Source of the DNA: Diphasiastrum complanatum
Lineage: Eukaryota; Streptophyta; Lycopodiopsida; Lycopodiales; Lycopodiaceae
DNA: 64,000 nt
Reading direction: 5' to 3'
Assembly (NCBI GenBank): GCA_029204225.1
Contig: CM055099.1
Span: 56,889,512-56,953,511 of the forward strand
Under the pieces are notes generated by a model that worked only from the letters and a program-made list of their open reading frames with translations, was not told the DNA's origin and did no database searches. This document shows, piece after piece, positions 21,170-33,549 of the stretch. Numbering within the stretch: position 1 is the stretch's first letter; each line of letters starts with the position of its first letter. Made by a program: the position numbers and the translations under genes.

Positions 21170-24100
21170 ACTATCTAGCTTGGTTCAATCATTGCTTTAC
21201 TAATCACTCCAAGTGATGATCTGAACTTCATAAAAGGTGTCTTTTGAAGTGGTTTAGTAAGTAGATCAGCTACACATTCATTGCTTGGAACATGCTCCAA
21301 AGCAATCTCCTTGGCTTGCACCATTTCTCTCACAAAGTGATGGCATATCTCAATGTGCTTAGATCTTGCATGGAAGATTGGGTTAGATGCAAGGTGTTGG
21401 GCTGATATATTGTCATTTGTAGATGATTGGTGCCTCCTCTGAATCCATGATCTTTAGTTCCACCAATAATCTCTTGATCCAAATTACCTCCTTTGTAGTG
21501 GTTGTCAAAGCTTTGTACTCAGCCTCGGTTGAAGATAGAGATATAGTTTCTTGCTTTTTTGAAAGCCATGAAACCACACCTTCTCCTATGAAAGTTGAAT
21601 AGGAACTTGTTGATTTCCTATCCCTCTTGTCCCCTGCAAAATCTGAATCACTAAATGCATGAAGGTTAATCACATCTCCTCTATATAGAATCCCAAAATC
21701 CAATGTACCCGAGATGTATCTTAGAATCCTCTTAGCCTTTTTCCAATGGATATTCAATGGCTTTTGCATGGATTGGCTCAACCTACATACACTAAAGCTA
21801 AGATCTGGTCTAGTTATAGTGATCCACATTAAGGAACCTATAAGTTGCCTAAACAAAGTGATGTCCATGAAGGATCTTTCATCATCTTCATTTGGCACTT
21901 TTACATCTTGCTCCATTGGTGTGTCAACACTTTTGCATACTTCCATCTTAAACTTCTTCAAAAGACTTTGAGCATAGTTTACTTGACTAATAAAGATAAA
22001 ATCAGACCCTCTAAGTACTTCTATGCCTAAGATGAAGTGAAGACACCCTAGATCTACCATCTTGAACTCTAAGGATAGATCTATCTTGATTTTTTCAATA
22101 CCATCAACACTATTTCCACTAATGATGATGTCATCTACATAAATGAGTAAAAGTACAATACCAACATCATCAAACTTAATGTAAAGAGTGGGATCATATT
22201 CACTTTGAACAAAAGAAAGTGAAATAAGATAGCAATGTAGTCTTGAATTCCAAGATCTTGAGGCTTGCTTCAAGCCATAGATGCTTCTTTGGAGATGGCA
22301 TACTTTGTTCTCCATTCCATGCTTGATGAACCCTTGTGGCTGCTCCATATAGATATCCTCTTCCAAAAAACCATTCAAGAAAGCATTAGAGACATCCATT
22401 TGACATAGAATCCATCCAAAATGTGATGCAAGTGCAATGATTAGTCTTATTGTGACCATCTTGGCCACGGGTGCAAAAGTTTCCTCATAGTCTATCCCTC
22501 TCTCTTGAGCATAACCTTTTGCAACTAATCTTGATTTATGTTTGTTAACACTCCCATTTGCATTCAACTTAAGCTTGAAGACCCACTTGCATCCTATTAC
22601 ATTCCTTCGAGGTCTCTCAACAAGCAACCAAGTTTCATTCTCAATCAAGGCATCATACTCATCCAACATAGCTTTATACCATTCTTTGGAGTTCAATGCA
22701 TCTTCAACATTAGACGGTTCTTCAAAACTAGATAAAGCATAAGAAGTGGATGAGATACCCTCAACTTGCTGTCCTTTGCCTTGATATGTGAGCCTTGATG
22801 GCTCCACTTTTGCCCTTGAAGATCTCCTTGGTGTGATAGGTGGGTTTGGTGCTTGCTCCTCCATGAGCTCCTCCTCAAAACCAAGATCTTGCTCCTCGGC
22901 CATCTTCTTCTTGATTGTTGGAGCAGTTGAGCCTTCTTCAAGCATATGCATATGATGTTCATCAAAGATGACATCCCTTGAAACAACAAATTTGTTCAAG
23001 GATGGGAGATAGACTTTGTAGCCCTTGCTTGAGCTTGCATATCCAAGCATGATCCCTCTTGTGAAAGATGGATCCTCCTTGGTCCTTGTTTCCAATGGCA
23101 CATGCACATAACATATACACCCAAAAACTTTCAAGTGATTAAGATTGGGTTTCTTTCCATACAACATCTCATAAGGAGTTTTGCCTTCAATTGCTTTGCA
23201 AGACACCCTATTCATCAAGTAGTTTGCACATACAAGAGACTCACCCCAAAAGGATTTGGGCAAACAAGCATCTAATCTTAAAGCCTTAGAACATTCACAT
23301 AATGTTCTATTCCTTCTTTCAGCAACTCCATTTTGTTGAGGAGTGTAAGGACAAGAAGTCTCTTTCTTGATCCCTTCCTCCTCACAAAAGGCCTTGAACT
23401 CATTGGAGATGAATTCTCCACCATTGTCACTTCTAAGAATCTTGATGCTATGAGTATGATGCTTTTCCACAAACAACTTGAACTTTACAAAAGTATCAAA
23501 TACTTGAGACTTGAAGGAAAGTAAGAACACCCAACAATATCTTGAGTAGTCATCAATGAAGGTTAAAAACATGGATGAACCTCCATTAGATTTGGTGCTA
23601 GCAATGTGCACATCCGAGTGTATGAGTTCAAGAGGATGAGATGACTTTGTGATGGAGTTAGGAAACACCTTCTTATGTGCCTTGGATAAGGCACAAGCTT
23701 CACAAACCTTGTCTTCCTTCCCAATAGACCTTGGTAGGCCTAAAGCATACTCCTCCTTGATCATAGCCTCCATGGAACCCGAGTTGACATGTCCAAGTCT
23801 TTTGTGCCATAAAGTAAAGGTAGATATCTTGCTCTTCTCGGCCAACATGACAACATTAGTATCCACAAATGCATCCAGCTTATAAAGTTTGCCAAGTCTA
23901 GTGCCCTTAGCCACTATCTTACCCTTCTTCTTGATGAAACATTCATTTGAAGCAAAGTCAACATTGAAACCATTGTCTACCATTTGGCCAACACTTAGTA
24001 GATTCTTTGTTATTGTAGGAATGTACAAAACACCTTCTATGTTGATCTTTTTGGAAGATCCTAAGCAAAGGGGAATGCTACCAACTCCTTCAATCTTACA

Positions 24101-25144
24101 AGCTTCATCATTTGCTGTATAGATAGACTTTATAGGTCCATCATAAGATAAGAGAGAAGAGAAAAACTCCCTTTTACTAGTCATGTGTGAACTAGCACCC
24201 GAGTCAATCCACCAAGGATCTTCTCCTTTGAAGCTTGTTGAAGAAAATATGGACATCATGAGAGAGTCCTCATGTGAACTCTCCTCCTCCTCCTCTTTGC
24301 TCATGTTGGCTTGGCTTTGATCTTGCTTCCTCTTGAAGCATTCCGAGGCATAATGCCCCATCTTGCTACAATATTAGCACTTCACCTTTGATTTGTCCTT
24401 CTTGACTTTGGTGGTTGACAGAGATGCCTTTGGGGGTCCTTCTTGATCCTCAAGCTTTGTAGACTTCTTGAATGTTGATCCTTTGCCTTTGGACTTGTCT
24501 TTGCCTTTGGTGAAGAGAGCTTGGTCATCTTCACCTTGGATGGAAAGCCTATCCATCCTCTCTTGCATTTGGCTCCTTCTTGATTCCTCGGCCATGAGTG
24601 TGCCTTGGAGTTCTTCAAGTATGGGTAGCTTACCCACAATTGCATATCCCTGAACCAAATTGTCAAATTCAAAGCTTAGTCCATTCAATATGAGTTGAAC
24701 AAGCTCTTCATCCTTGATAGGGTCACCTATAAAGGCTAGCTCTTTGTTCAATTCCTTTACTCTTAGGACAAAAGTATGTGCACTCTCTCCTTTCTTTTGA
24801 TAGCTTCTATAGATTTGATTCTTCAAAGCTAACATTCTAGTTTGGTTCTTGGATTCATAGACCTTTTGCAAAGTCTCCCAAGCATCTTGAGCTGAAGTGC
24901 AATCTCTTACCTCTCTTAAGAGTTCATTTGCAACATTCATTTTTATGCAATGTAGTGCAACATTGCACCTCTTGATGTATTTGGCTTTTTCTTGAGGATG
25001 AATAGGTTCACCCTCCTTACCATTTACAATTTCCATCAGATCTTGCATGATCATGATAGATTCCATTCTAACTTTCCATATGGAATAGTTAGTTTTGTTG
25101 AGCCTTTCATTAGTATCCAAAAGATATGCATTTATAGATGCCAT
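21170..25144 (-). pseudogene. Copia-3 gag-pol, stop in zinc knuckle and RNase H frame shift
   Basis: Gag opens at 25144 (MASINAYLLD) and runs 256 codons to a stop exactly after the first Cys of the CCHC knuckle, where Copia-4 has a Tyr codon (TAC there, TAA here). The frame then continues for 982 codons from 24361: rest of the knuckle, protease WIDSGASSHM, integrase (LRSDNGGEF, PQQNGVAER), RT with QMDVSNAF and YVDD, RNase H with SDSDFAG and STEAEYKA. At about 21413 one extra A in a short A run shifts the frame just before the expected RNase H DN motif. Only two lesions separate this copy from an open frame, and neither is shared with Copia-4. Confidence 0.95.
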
Positions 25145-25943
25145 CTAGTCTCCTAATCAAGGACTTGACACAAATGAAGGTTACTTCTATTGATTTGATT
25201 GAAGGTCTACCTTATCCCACTTCTTAGGGACCTGAAAAGATCAGTAATAGACTTCCTATAAAGATCTAAGAATGATCTCTAACAAAATCAAATCATAGAA
25301 TACTAGAAACAATGCACTTGCTTGATTGAAGTAGACAATACTAGTAGAATTGCCCCTCTTTCTATAAAGAACATTAAAGCTTCCAAATGACCTGATCAAG
25401 AGTGAATTTCAGCAACCTAATATACTTCCAAAATCACTTGTAAAAGATCTAAATGGAACTTAATGAAGATGCAACACAATCTACTATCCAATCACAAGCA
25501 AAAAATGATCAAAATTGATGAAAAATTGATCTAATTTGGTGCATAAGTCAAGCAATGGTTGGACTGAACCTAAATCACTTTAGGAGGTGTCTACTACACC
25601 TTAGAACAGCCTTGAAGAGTCCCCAAAACTCTGATCTTCCCTCTCCTTGAATGCTAGAAAGTCTTCTCTATGAAATCACCTCCAAAACTCGCTTAGAAAT
25701 CAATGCTTGGAGCAAGCAAAACTTGCTATCTTGGTAATGTGAATTGAATTCAACTTTGCCTCTGGTTTTAGACACCTAAACACCTGCAAATGAAGTCACA
25801 CAACACCAATCTCCAATGTATTTGACTCACTTTGAGTTCTAGAATCAATACTAGATGCTAAGATCCAATCTACACAAGATTTAGATCGAAAATTGTGATC
25901 AAATTGAATGAAAACCAAGGATTTAGCTCATTTCAGCCTTTAG

Positions 25944-25955
25944 GCTCTGATACCA
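25944..25955 (-). other. Copia-3 primer-binding site
   Basis: Reverse complement of TGGTATCAGAGC, abutting the 5' LTR at 25956. Confidence 0.92.
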
Positions 25956-26637
25956 TGTAAAAGTTACAGCAAATAAGGATCCTAAAACACTTGAAATGAT
26001 GAGGGAAACAATAGATTATGATTTCATAAGATTAGCACAAGTTGAACCATCAAAATCCATCAAAAATCTATGCTTGAACCTCACTAAATGGCCCAAATCC
26101 TTGAAGAAGGATTCACACGTGTGAAAGTACGGCCTCCCACAGTCTGAGTACTGTACACCAGACCTACATTCAATCCTATAATCATTAGTAATCACAAGTA
26201 CTCAAACAATTATGAACATAGAGAGCAATTGCACCATTATGAGAGAAAAAACATGAAATTGCTTGATTGATTTTGGTGAGATATCATCACCTATATATAC
26301 ATGATCCATCACGGTTTTGGGCAGGTATGAGTAGCCCTAAACCTATCCCTAATGCTAATTTTGGTGGATCTTTCATCCCTACCAAGTTAGGGTTGGAATC
26401 TTGGAGATCCCTCAACAATGCAAAAATTACCAAAAATAGCTCCTATTTTTTCTCCCTTGTATCTAAGCATAATTTGGACTCATTCCAAAGGTTCTAACAC
26501 TTAGGTCTACTTGAGAACATCCTTATGAATGGAATCCTATGCTATTTGGCACGTGTGACAAGCCACATCATGACCATCTAACTATTTACAAGTCATATGA
26601 CCAAAACTAGTCAAGCTAGAATTGTGAATTTTTAACA
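25956..26637 (-). repeat. Copia-3 5' LTR
   Basis: 682 bp, about two differences from the other LTR. G-box palindrome at 26114-26123. Confidence 0.95.
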
Positions 26638-26642
26638 GAGTT

Positions 26643-27023
26643 TACATGATGGCTTAACACAGAATCACGAGAATAGTTAAGGCTAATCAACTAATTAGTT
26701 AGTCTCTGTCGTTGCCTCTCGTTTCAACTGGCATAAAGTCTAGGACTCCAAGCCCATTGAGCTGCCAGCTGACATCGCCAAAGATTCTCCTTCGCTTGTT
26801 TCGTTTTCTTCGTTTGCTTTCGTTCTTTCTGTTTCTTTCGTAATCTTTCGTTTTGTGTCCCTTTGCGGTTTGCGGTCCTGGAGGTATGTTTGCGGTTCAT
26901 GAATGATTCGTGAATCGTTCGTCCTTCGAGTCAAGGGACGTTGACATTCACTAATTGTTCTCATTCGACCTTCACCTCGTGTTCGTATTGCGGCAAAGTT
27001 GTAGGAGTTCACCATTTCTGACA
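26643..27023 (-). repeat. Copia-5 3' LTR, proximal part
   Basis: Begins TGTCAGAAAT on the element strand, right after the polypurine run at 27024-27034 (AAGAGGGAG on the element strand). It is cut by Copia-3 at 26642. The apparent 128-codon reading frame across it runs through LTR and is not taken as a gene. Confidence 0.65.
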
Positions 27024-27034
27024 CTCCCTCTTGA

Positions 27035-28088
27035 ACCTTGCAGTTTTGCACGTTTAATCCAATTGACTTCCTTTGCTTGACAAAGAGTGGCTTGTCAAGC
27101 AGCTTCATGAGCAGATCTTCAATCATGTCTTCTGATTTTATGTATTAGACCTAGATTTCTCCTTTTGAGATCAAATCTCGCATGTGATGGTACTTCAGAG
27201 GTATGTGTTTTGGCTTGGAATGGAAGATAGGATCCTGGGACAGATAGATGGCGCTTTGAGAGTCCATCATCATCGTGCTTGGCCCTTCTTGTGGTATCTC
27301 GATTTCTTCCAGCATCATCTGCAGCCACACTACCTCATTTGCCACCTTTGAAGCTGTGACATATTCAGCTTCACAAGAGGATTGAGACACCAAGTTTTGT
27401 TTTTTGCATATCCAACTAATTGCAGTTCCGCACGCTATTGTACATCCTCCAGGAATGGACTTGCTGTCATCTTTGCAACTTGCCCAGCTTGCATCACTGT
27501 AGTGGTGCAGCTCGAATAATTTCTCTTCGTTTTCAGCTCTCATTAGAGGAGTTTTGAGCTCCAAAAAGACCCTTTAAGAATTCGTGCAAGATGTCTTTTA
27601 TATTATTAAAATATTATAACACTGATATTTTTTACTTGCCATAAAGTTTTAATCATATCTCAGAAGTATGTCATGTAACATATCATTGGAAAGCTCTTGT
27701 TGAGGCTTTCCAATGCACTAAACTCCGCTAAATTTGGACTTACCACTAAAAAGTTATGCCATTTTTAGTGTAGAATCAAAATGTGGACTCAAAAAGTTAC
27801 GTTACATAGATTTCAAATTTGAGTGTTTTGATTGGTCCATGTGTAAGAAAAATTTAAGAAAAAATATAAAAAGAATCTTTACAAAGGGTCTTTTTTGGAT
27901 TTAGAACTCCTCTAATGGTAGGTTAATCCCATATTCTGGGTACCCTTCAAACACTGTAGGATTCGTTTTGCCATATACCAATGTTCCAGGCCAGGATTGG
28001 AAGAGAATTGGCTCAAGGCGTAAATAGAGAAAGTCAGATCGGGTCTGGTAAAAATTGTCAGGTACATTAGACTACCGATTAAGTTCTG
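27035..28088 (-). pseudogene. Copia-5 RT end and RNase H, split by MITE-2
   Basis: Minus-strand copia RNase H: HHYSDASWASC (first catalytic Asp), SCEAEYVTA block and MMDSQSA, followed by the conserved FHSKPKHIPLKYHHMRD. A stop near 27148 precedes a C-terminal LLMKLLDKPLF-type stretch. MITE-2 (27546-27912) interrupts it 5' of the first Asp. Removal of the insert plus one TA (369 bp) rejoins the same frame. At 28088 it is cut by Copia-4. Confidence 0.8.
27546..27912. mobile_element. MITE-2, 367 bp, TA target duplication
   Basis: Ends GAGGAGTTTTGAGCTC and its imperfect inverse, with AAAAAGACCC / GGGTCTTTTT completing the inverted repeat. TA flanks lie at 27544-27545 and 27913-27914. The length is identical to MITE-1. 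It carries the internal GGAAAGCTC ... GGCTTTCC stem. The flanking Copia-5 RNase H frame is open across the empty site, which independently supports these exact boundaries. Confidence 0.85.
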
Positions 28089-28092
28089 GTAG

Positions 28093-28774
28093 TGTTAAAA
28101 ATTCACAATTCTAGCTTGACTAGTTTTGGTCATATGACTTGTAAATAGTTAGATGGTCATGATGTGGCTTGTCACACGTGCCAAATAGCATAGGATTCCA
28201 TTCATAAGGATGTTCTCAAGTAGACCTAAGTGTTAGAACCTTTGGAATGAGTCCAAATTATGCTTAGATACAAGGGAGAAAAAATAGGAGCTATTTTTGG
28301 TAATTTTTGCATTGTTGAGGGATCTCCAAGATTCCAACCCTAACTTGGTAGGGATGAAAGATCCACCAAAATTAGAATTAGGGATAGGTTTAGGGCTACT
28401 CATACCTGCCCAAAACCGTGATGGATCATGTATATATAGGTGATGATATCTCACCAAAATCAATCAAGCAATTTCATGTTTTTTCTCTCATAATGGTGCA
28501 ATTGCTCTCTATGTTCATAATTGTTTGAGTACTTGTGATTACTAATGATTATAGGATTGAATGTAGGTCTGGTGTACAGTACTCAGACTGTGGGAGGCCG
28601 TACTTTCACACGTGTGAAGCCTTCTTCAAGGATTTGGGCCATTTAGTGAGGTTCAAGCATAGATTTTTGATGGATTTTGATGGTTCAACTTGTGCTAATC
28701 TTATGAAATCATAATCTATTGTTTCCCTCATCATTTCAAGTGTTTTAGAATCCTTATTTTCTGTAATTTTTACA
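28093..28774 (+). repeat. Copia-4 5' LTR
   Basis: 682 bp. TATATATAGG at 28431-28440 is the likely TATA element. G-box palindrome CACACGTGTG at 28607-28616 lies downstream of it, and a second CACGTG core lies near 28174 upstream. Confidence 0.95.
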
Positions 28775-28786
28775 TGGTATCAGAGC
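28775..28786 (+). other. Copia-4 primer-binding site
   Basis: TGGTATCAGAGC abutting the 5' LTR, canonical initiator tRNA-Met site. Confidence 0.93.
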
Positions 28787-29585
28787 CTAAAGGCTGAAAT
28801 GAGCTAAATCCTTGGTTTTCATTCAATTTGATCACAATTTTTGATCTAAATCTTGTGTAGATTGGATCTTAGCATCTAGTATTGATTCTAGAACTCAAAG
28901 TGATTTAAATACATTGGAGATTGGTGTTGTGTGACTTCATTTGCAGGTGTTTAGGTGTCTAAAACCAGAGGCAAAGTTGAATTCAATTCACATTACCAAG
29001 ATAGCAAGTTTTGCTTGCTCCAAGCATTGATTTCTAAGCGAGTTTTGGAGGTGATTTCATAGAGGAGGCTTTCTAGCATTCAAGGAGAGGGAAGATCAGA
29101 GTTTTGGGGACTCTTCAAGGCTGTTCTAAGGTGTAGTAGACACCTCCTAAAGTGATTTAGGTTCAGTCCAACCATTGCTTGACTTATGCACCAAATTAGA
29201 TCAATTTTTCATCAATTTTGATCATTTTTTGCTTGTGATTGGATAGTAGATTGTGTTGCATCCTCATTAAGTTCCATTTAGATCTTTTACAAGTGATTTT
29301 GGAAGTATATTAGGTTGCTGAAATTCACTCTTGATCAGATCATTTGGAAGCTTTAATGTTCTTTATAGAAAGAGAGGCAATTCTACTAGTATTGTCTACT
29401 TCAATCAAGCAAGTGCATTGTTTCTAGTATTCTATGATTTGATTTTGTTAGAGATCATTCTTAGATCTTTATAGGAAGTCTATTACTGATCTTTTCAGGT
29501 CCCTAAGAAGTGGGATAAGGTAGACCTTCAATCAAATCAATAGAAGTAACCTTCATTTGTGTCAAGTCCTTGATTAGGAGACTAG

Positions 29586-32500
29586 ATGGCATCTATAAAT
29601 GCATATCTTTTGGATACTAATGAAAGGCTCAACAAAACTAACTATTCCATATGGAAAGTTAGAATGGAATCTATCATGATCATGCAAGATCTGATGGAAA
29701 TTGTAAATGGTAAGGAGGGTGAACCTATTCATCCTCAAGAAAAAGCCAAATACATCAAGAGGTGCAATGTTGCACTACATTGCATAAAAATGAATGTTGC
29801 AAATGAACTCTTAAGAGAGGTAGGAGATTGCACTTCAGCTCAAGATGCTTGGGAGACTTTGCAAAAGGTCTATGAATCCAAGAACCAAACTATAATGTTA
29901 GCTTTGAAGAATCAAATCTATAGAAGCTATCAAAAGAAAGGAGAGAGTGCACATACTTTTGTCCTAAGAGTAAAAGAATTGAACAAAGAGCTAGCCTTTA
30001 TAGGTGAACCTATCAAGGATGAAGAGCTTGTTCAACTCATATTGAATGGACTAAGCTTTGAATTTGACAATTTGGTTCAGGGATATGCAATTATGGGTAA
30101 GCTACCCATACTTGAAGAACTCCAAGGCACGCTCATGGCCGAGGAATCAAGAAGGAGCCAAATGCAAGAGAGGATGGATAGGCTTTCCATCCAAGGTGGA
30201 GATGACCAAGCTCTCTTCACCAAAGGCAAAGGCAAGTCCAAAGGCAAAGGATCAACATTCAAGAAGTCTACAAAGCTTGAGGATCAAGAAGGACCCCCAA
30301 AGGCATCTCCATCAACCACCAAAGTCAAGAAGGACAAATCAAAGGTGAAGTGCTACTATTGTAGCAAGATGGGGCATTATGCCTCGGAATGCTTCAAGAG
30401 GAAGCAAGATCAAAGCAAAGCCAACATGAGCAAAGAGGAGGAGGAGGAGAGTTCACATGAGGACTCTCTCATGATGTCCATATTTTCTTCAACAAGCTTC
30501 AAAGGAGAAGATCCTTGGTGGATTGACTCGGGTGCTAGTTCACACATGACTAGTAAAAGGGAGTTTTTCTCTTCTCTCTTATCTTATGATGGACCTATAA
30601 AGTCTATCTATACAACAAATGATGAAGCTTGTAAGATTGAAGGAGTTGGTAGCATTCCCCTTTGCTTAGGATCTTCCAAAAAGATCAACATAGAAGGTGT
30701 TTTGTACATTCCTACAATAACAAAGAATCTACTAAGTGTTGGCCAAATGGTAGACAATGGTTTCAATGTTGACTTTGCTTCAAATGAATGTTTCATCAAG
30801 AAGAAGGGTAAGATAGTGGCTAAGGGCACTAGACTTGGCAAACTTTATAAGCTGGATGCATTTGTGGATACTAATGTTGTCATGTTGGCCGAGAAGAGCA
30901 AGATATCTACCTTTACTTTATGGCACAAAAGACTTGGACATGTCAACTCGGGTTCCATGGAGGCTACGATCAAGGAGGAGTATGCTTTAGGCCTACCAAG
31001 GTCTATTGGGAAGGAAGACAAGGTTTGTGAAGCTTGTGCCTTATCCAAGGCACATAAGAAGGTGTTTCCTAACTCCATCACAAAGTCATCTCATCCTCTT
31101 GAACTCATACACTCGGATGTGCACATTGCTAGCACCAAATCTAATGGAGGTTCATCCATGTTTTTAACCTTCATTGATGACTACTCAAGATATTGTTGGG
31201 TGTTCTTACTTTCCTTCAAGTCTCAAGTATTTGATACTTTTGTAAAGTTCAAGTTGTTTGTGGAAAAGCATCATAATCATAGCATCAAGATCCTTAGAAG
31301 TGACAATGGTGGAGAATTCATCTCCAATGAGTTCAAGGCCTTTTGTGAGGAGGAAGGGATCAAGAAAGAGACTTCTTGTCCTTACACTCCTCAACAAAAT
31401 GGAGTTGCTGAAAGAAGGAATAGAACATTATGTGAATGTTCTAAGGCTTTAAGATTAGATGCTTGTTTGCCCAAATCCTTTTGGGGTGAGTCTCTTGTAT
31501 GTGCAAACTACTTGATGAATAGGGTGTCTTGCAAAGCAATCGAAGGCAAAACTCCATATGAGATGTTGTATGGAAAGAAACCCAATATTAATCACTTGAA
31601 AGTTTTTGGGTGTATATGTTATGTGCATGTGCCATTGGAAACAAGAACCAAGGAGGATCCATCTTCCACAAGAGGGATCATGCTTGGATATGAAAGCTCA
31701 AGCAAGGGCTACAAAGTCTATCTCCCATCCTTGAACAAATTTGTTGTTTCAAGGGATGTCATCTTTGATGAACATCATATGCATATGCTTGAAGAAGGCT
31801 CAAGTGCTCCAACAATCAAGAAGAAGATGGCCGAGGAGCAAGATCTTGGTTTTGAGGAGGAGCTCATGGAGGAGCAAGCACCAAACCCACCTATCACACC
31901 AAGGAGATCTTCAAGGGCAAAAGTGGAGCCATCAAGGCTCACATATCAAGGCAAAGGACAGCAAGTTGAGGGTACATCATCCACTTCTTATGCTTTATCT
32001 AGTTTTGAAGAACCGTCTAATGTTGAAGATGCATTGAACTCCAAAGAATGGTATAAAGCTATGTTGGATGAGTATGATGCCTTGATTGAGAATGAAACTT
32101 GGTTGCTTGTTGAGAGACCTCGAAGGAATGTAATAGGATGCAAGTGGGTCTTCAAGCTTAAGTTGAATGCAAATGGGAGTGTTAACAAACATAAAGCAAT
32201 ATTAGTTGCAAAAGGTTATGCTCAAGAGAGAGGGATAGACTATGAGGAAACTTTTGCACCCGTGGCCAAGATGGTCACAATAAGACTAATCATTGCACTT
32301 GCATCACATTTTGGATGGATTCTATGTCAATCTTGAATGGTTTTTTGGAAGAGGATATCTATATGGAGCAGCCACAAGGGTTCATCAAGCATGGAATGGA
32401 GAACAAAGTATGCCATCTCCAAAGAAGCATCTATGGCTTGAAGCAAGCCTCGAGATCTTGGAATTCAAGACTACATTGCTATCTTATTTCACTTTCTTTT

Positions 32501-33535
32501 GTTCAAAGTGAATATGATCCCACTCTTTACATTAAGTTTGATGATGTTGGTATTGTACTTTTACTCATTTATGTAGATGACATCATCATTAGTGGAAATA
32601 GTGTTGATGGTATTGAAAAAATCAAGATAGATCTATCCTTAGAGTTCAAGATGGTAGATCTAGGGTGTGTTCACTTCATCTTAGGCATAGAAGTACTTAG
32701 AGGGTCTGATTTTATCTTTATAAGTCAAGTAAACTATGCTCAAAGTCTTTTGAAGAAGTTTAAGATGGAAGTATGCAAAAGTGTTGACACACCAATGGAG
32801 CAAGATGTAAAAGTGCCAAATGAAGATGATGAAAGATCCTTCATGGACATCACTTTGTTTAGGCAACTTATAGGTTCCTTAATGTGGATCACTATAACTA
32901 GACCAGATCTTAGCTTTAGTGTATGTAGGTTGAGCCAATCCATGCAAAAGCCATTGAATATCCATTGGAAAAAGGCTAAGAGGATTCTAAGATACATCTC
33001 GGGTACATTGGATTTTGGGATTCTATATAGAGGAGATGTGATTAACCTTCATGCATTTAGTGATTCAGATTTTGCAGGGGACAAGAGGGATAGGAAATCA
33101 ACAAGTGCCTATTCAACTTTCATAGGAGAAGGTGTGGTTTCATGGCTTTCAAAAAAGCAAGAAACTATATCTCTATCTTCAACCGAGGCCGAGTACAAAT
33201 CTTTGACAACCACTACAAAGGAGGTACTTTGGATCAAGAGATTATTGGTGGAACTAAAGATCATGGATTCAGAGGAGGCACCAATCATCTACAATGACAA
33301 TATATCAGCCCAACACCTTGCATCTAACCCAATCTTCCATGCAAGATCTAAGCACATTGAGATATGCCATCACTTTGTGAGAGAAATGGTGCAAGCCAAG
33401 GAGATTGCTTTGGAGCATGTTCCAAGCAATGAATGTGTAGCTGATCTACTTACTAAACCACTTCAAAAGACACCTTTTATGAAGTTCAGATCATCTCTTG
33501 GAGTGATTAGTAAAGCAATGATTGAACCAAGCTAG
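29586..33535 (+). pseudogene. Copia-4 gag-pol with 19-bp deletion in RT
   Basis: ATG at 29586 opens 916 codons: gag about 1-200, Lys-rich linker, intact CCHC knuckle (C256, C259, H264, C269), protease WIDSGASSHM, integrase with LRSDNGGEF and PQQNGVAER, and the start of RT. At about 32330 a 19-bp deletion relative to Copia-3 removes the QMDVSNAF block, which holds the catalytic Asp of RT motif A, and shifts the frame. The remainder (YVDD, RNase H, all blocks present) reads in another frame to the stop at 33535. With near-identical LTRs the deletion is recent. Copia-3 supplies the undamaged version of this segment. Confidence 0.95.
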
Positions 33536-33540
33536 ATAGT

Positions 33541-33549
33541 GAGGAGGAG
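33541..33549 (+). other. Copia-4 polypurine tract
   Basis: GAGGAGGAG abutting the 3' LTR. Here the gag-pol stop lies upstream of the tract, unlike Copia-1 and Copia-2. Confidence 0.85.

Larger units (their letters stand above)
20479..26637 (-). mobile_element. Copia-3, full length with two coding lesions
   Basis: The element is 6159 bp on the minus strand, with 682-bp LTRs at 20479-21160 and 25956-26637 that differ at about two positions. Target duplication GAGTT lies at 20474-20478 and 26638-26642. The primer site is at 25944-25955 and the polypurine tract at 21161-21169. It inserted into the Copia-5 3' LTR. It is the inverted twin of Copia-4, longer by 20 bp, which equals the 19-bp deletion in Copia-4 plus one extra base here. 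The leader 25145-25943 holds no supported gene. Confidence 0.96.

Noticed and set aside
26740-27126. A 128-codon minus-strand frame with a polar, Arg/Glu/Thr-rich tail
   Set aside because: It begins in the Copia-5 RNase H tail and runs on into the LTR. The tail is LTR sequence with GAAA-type words.
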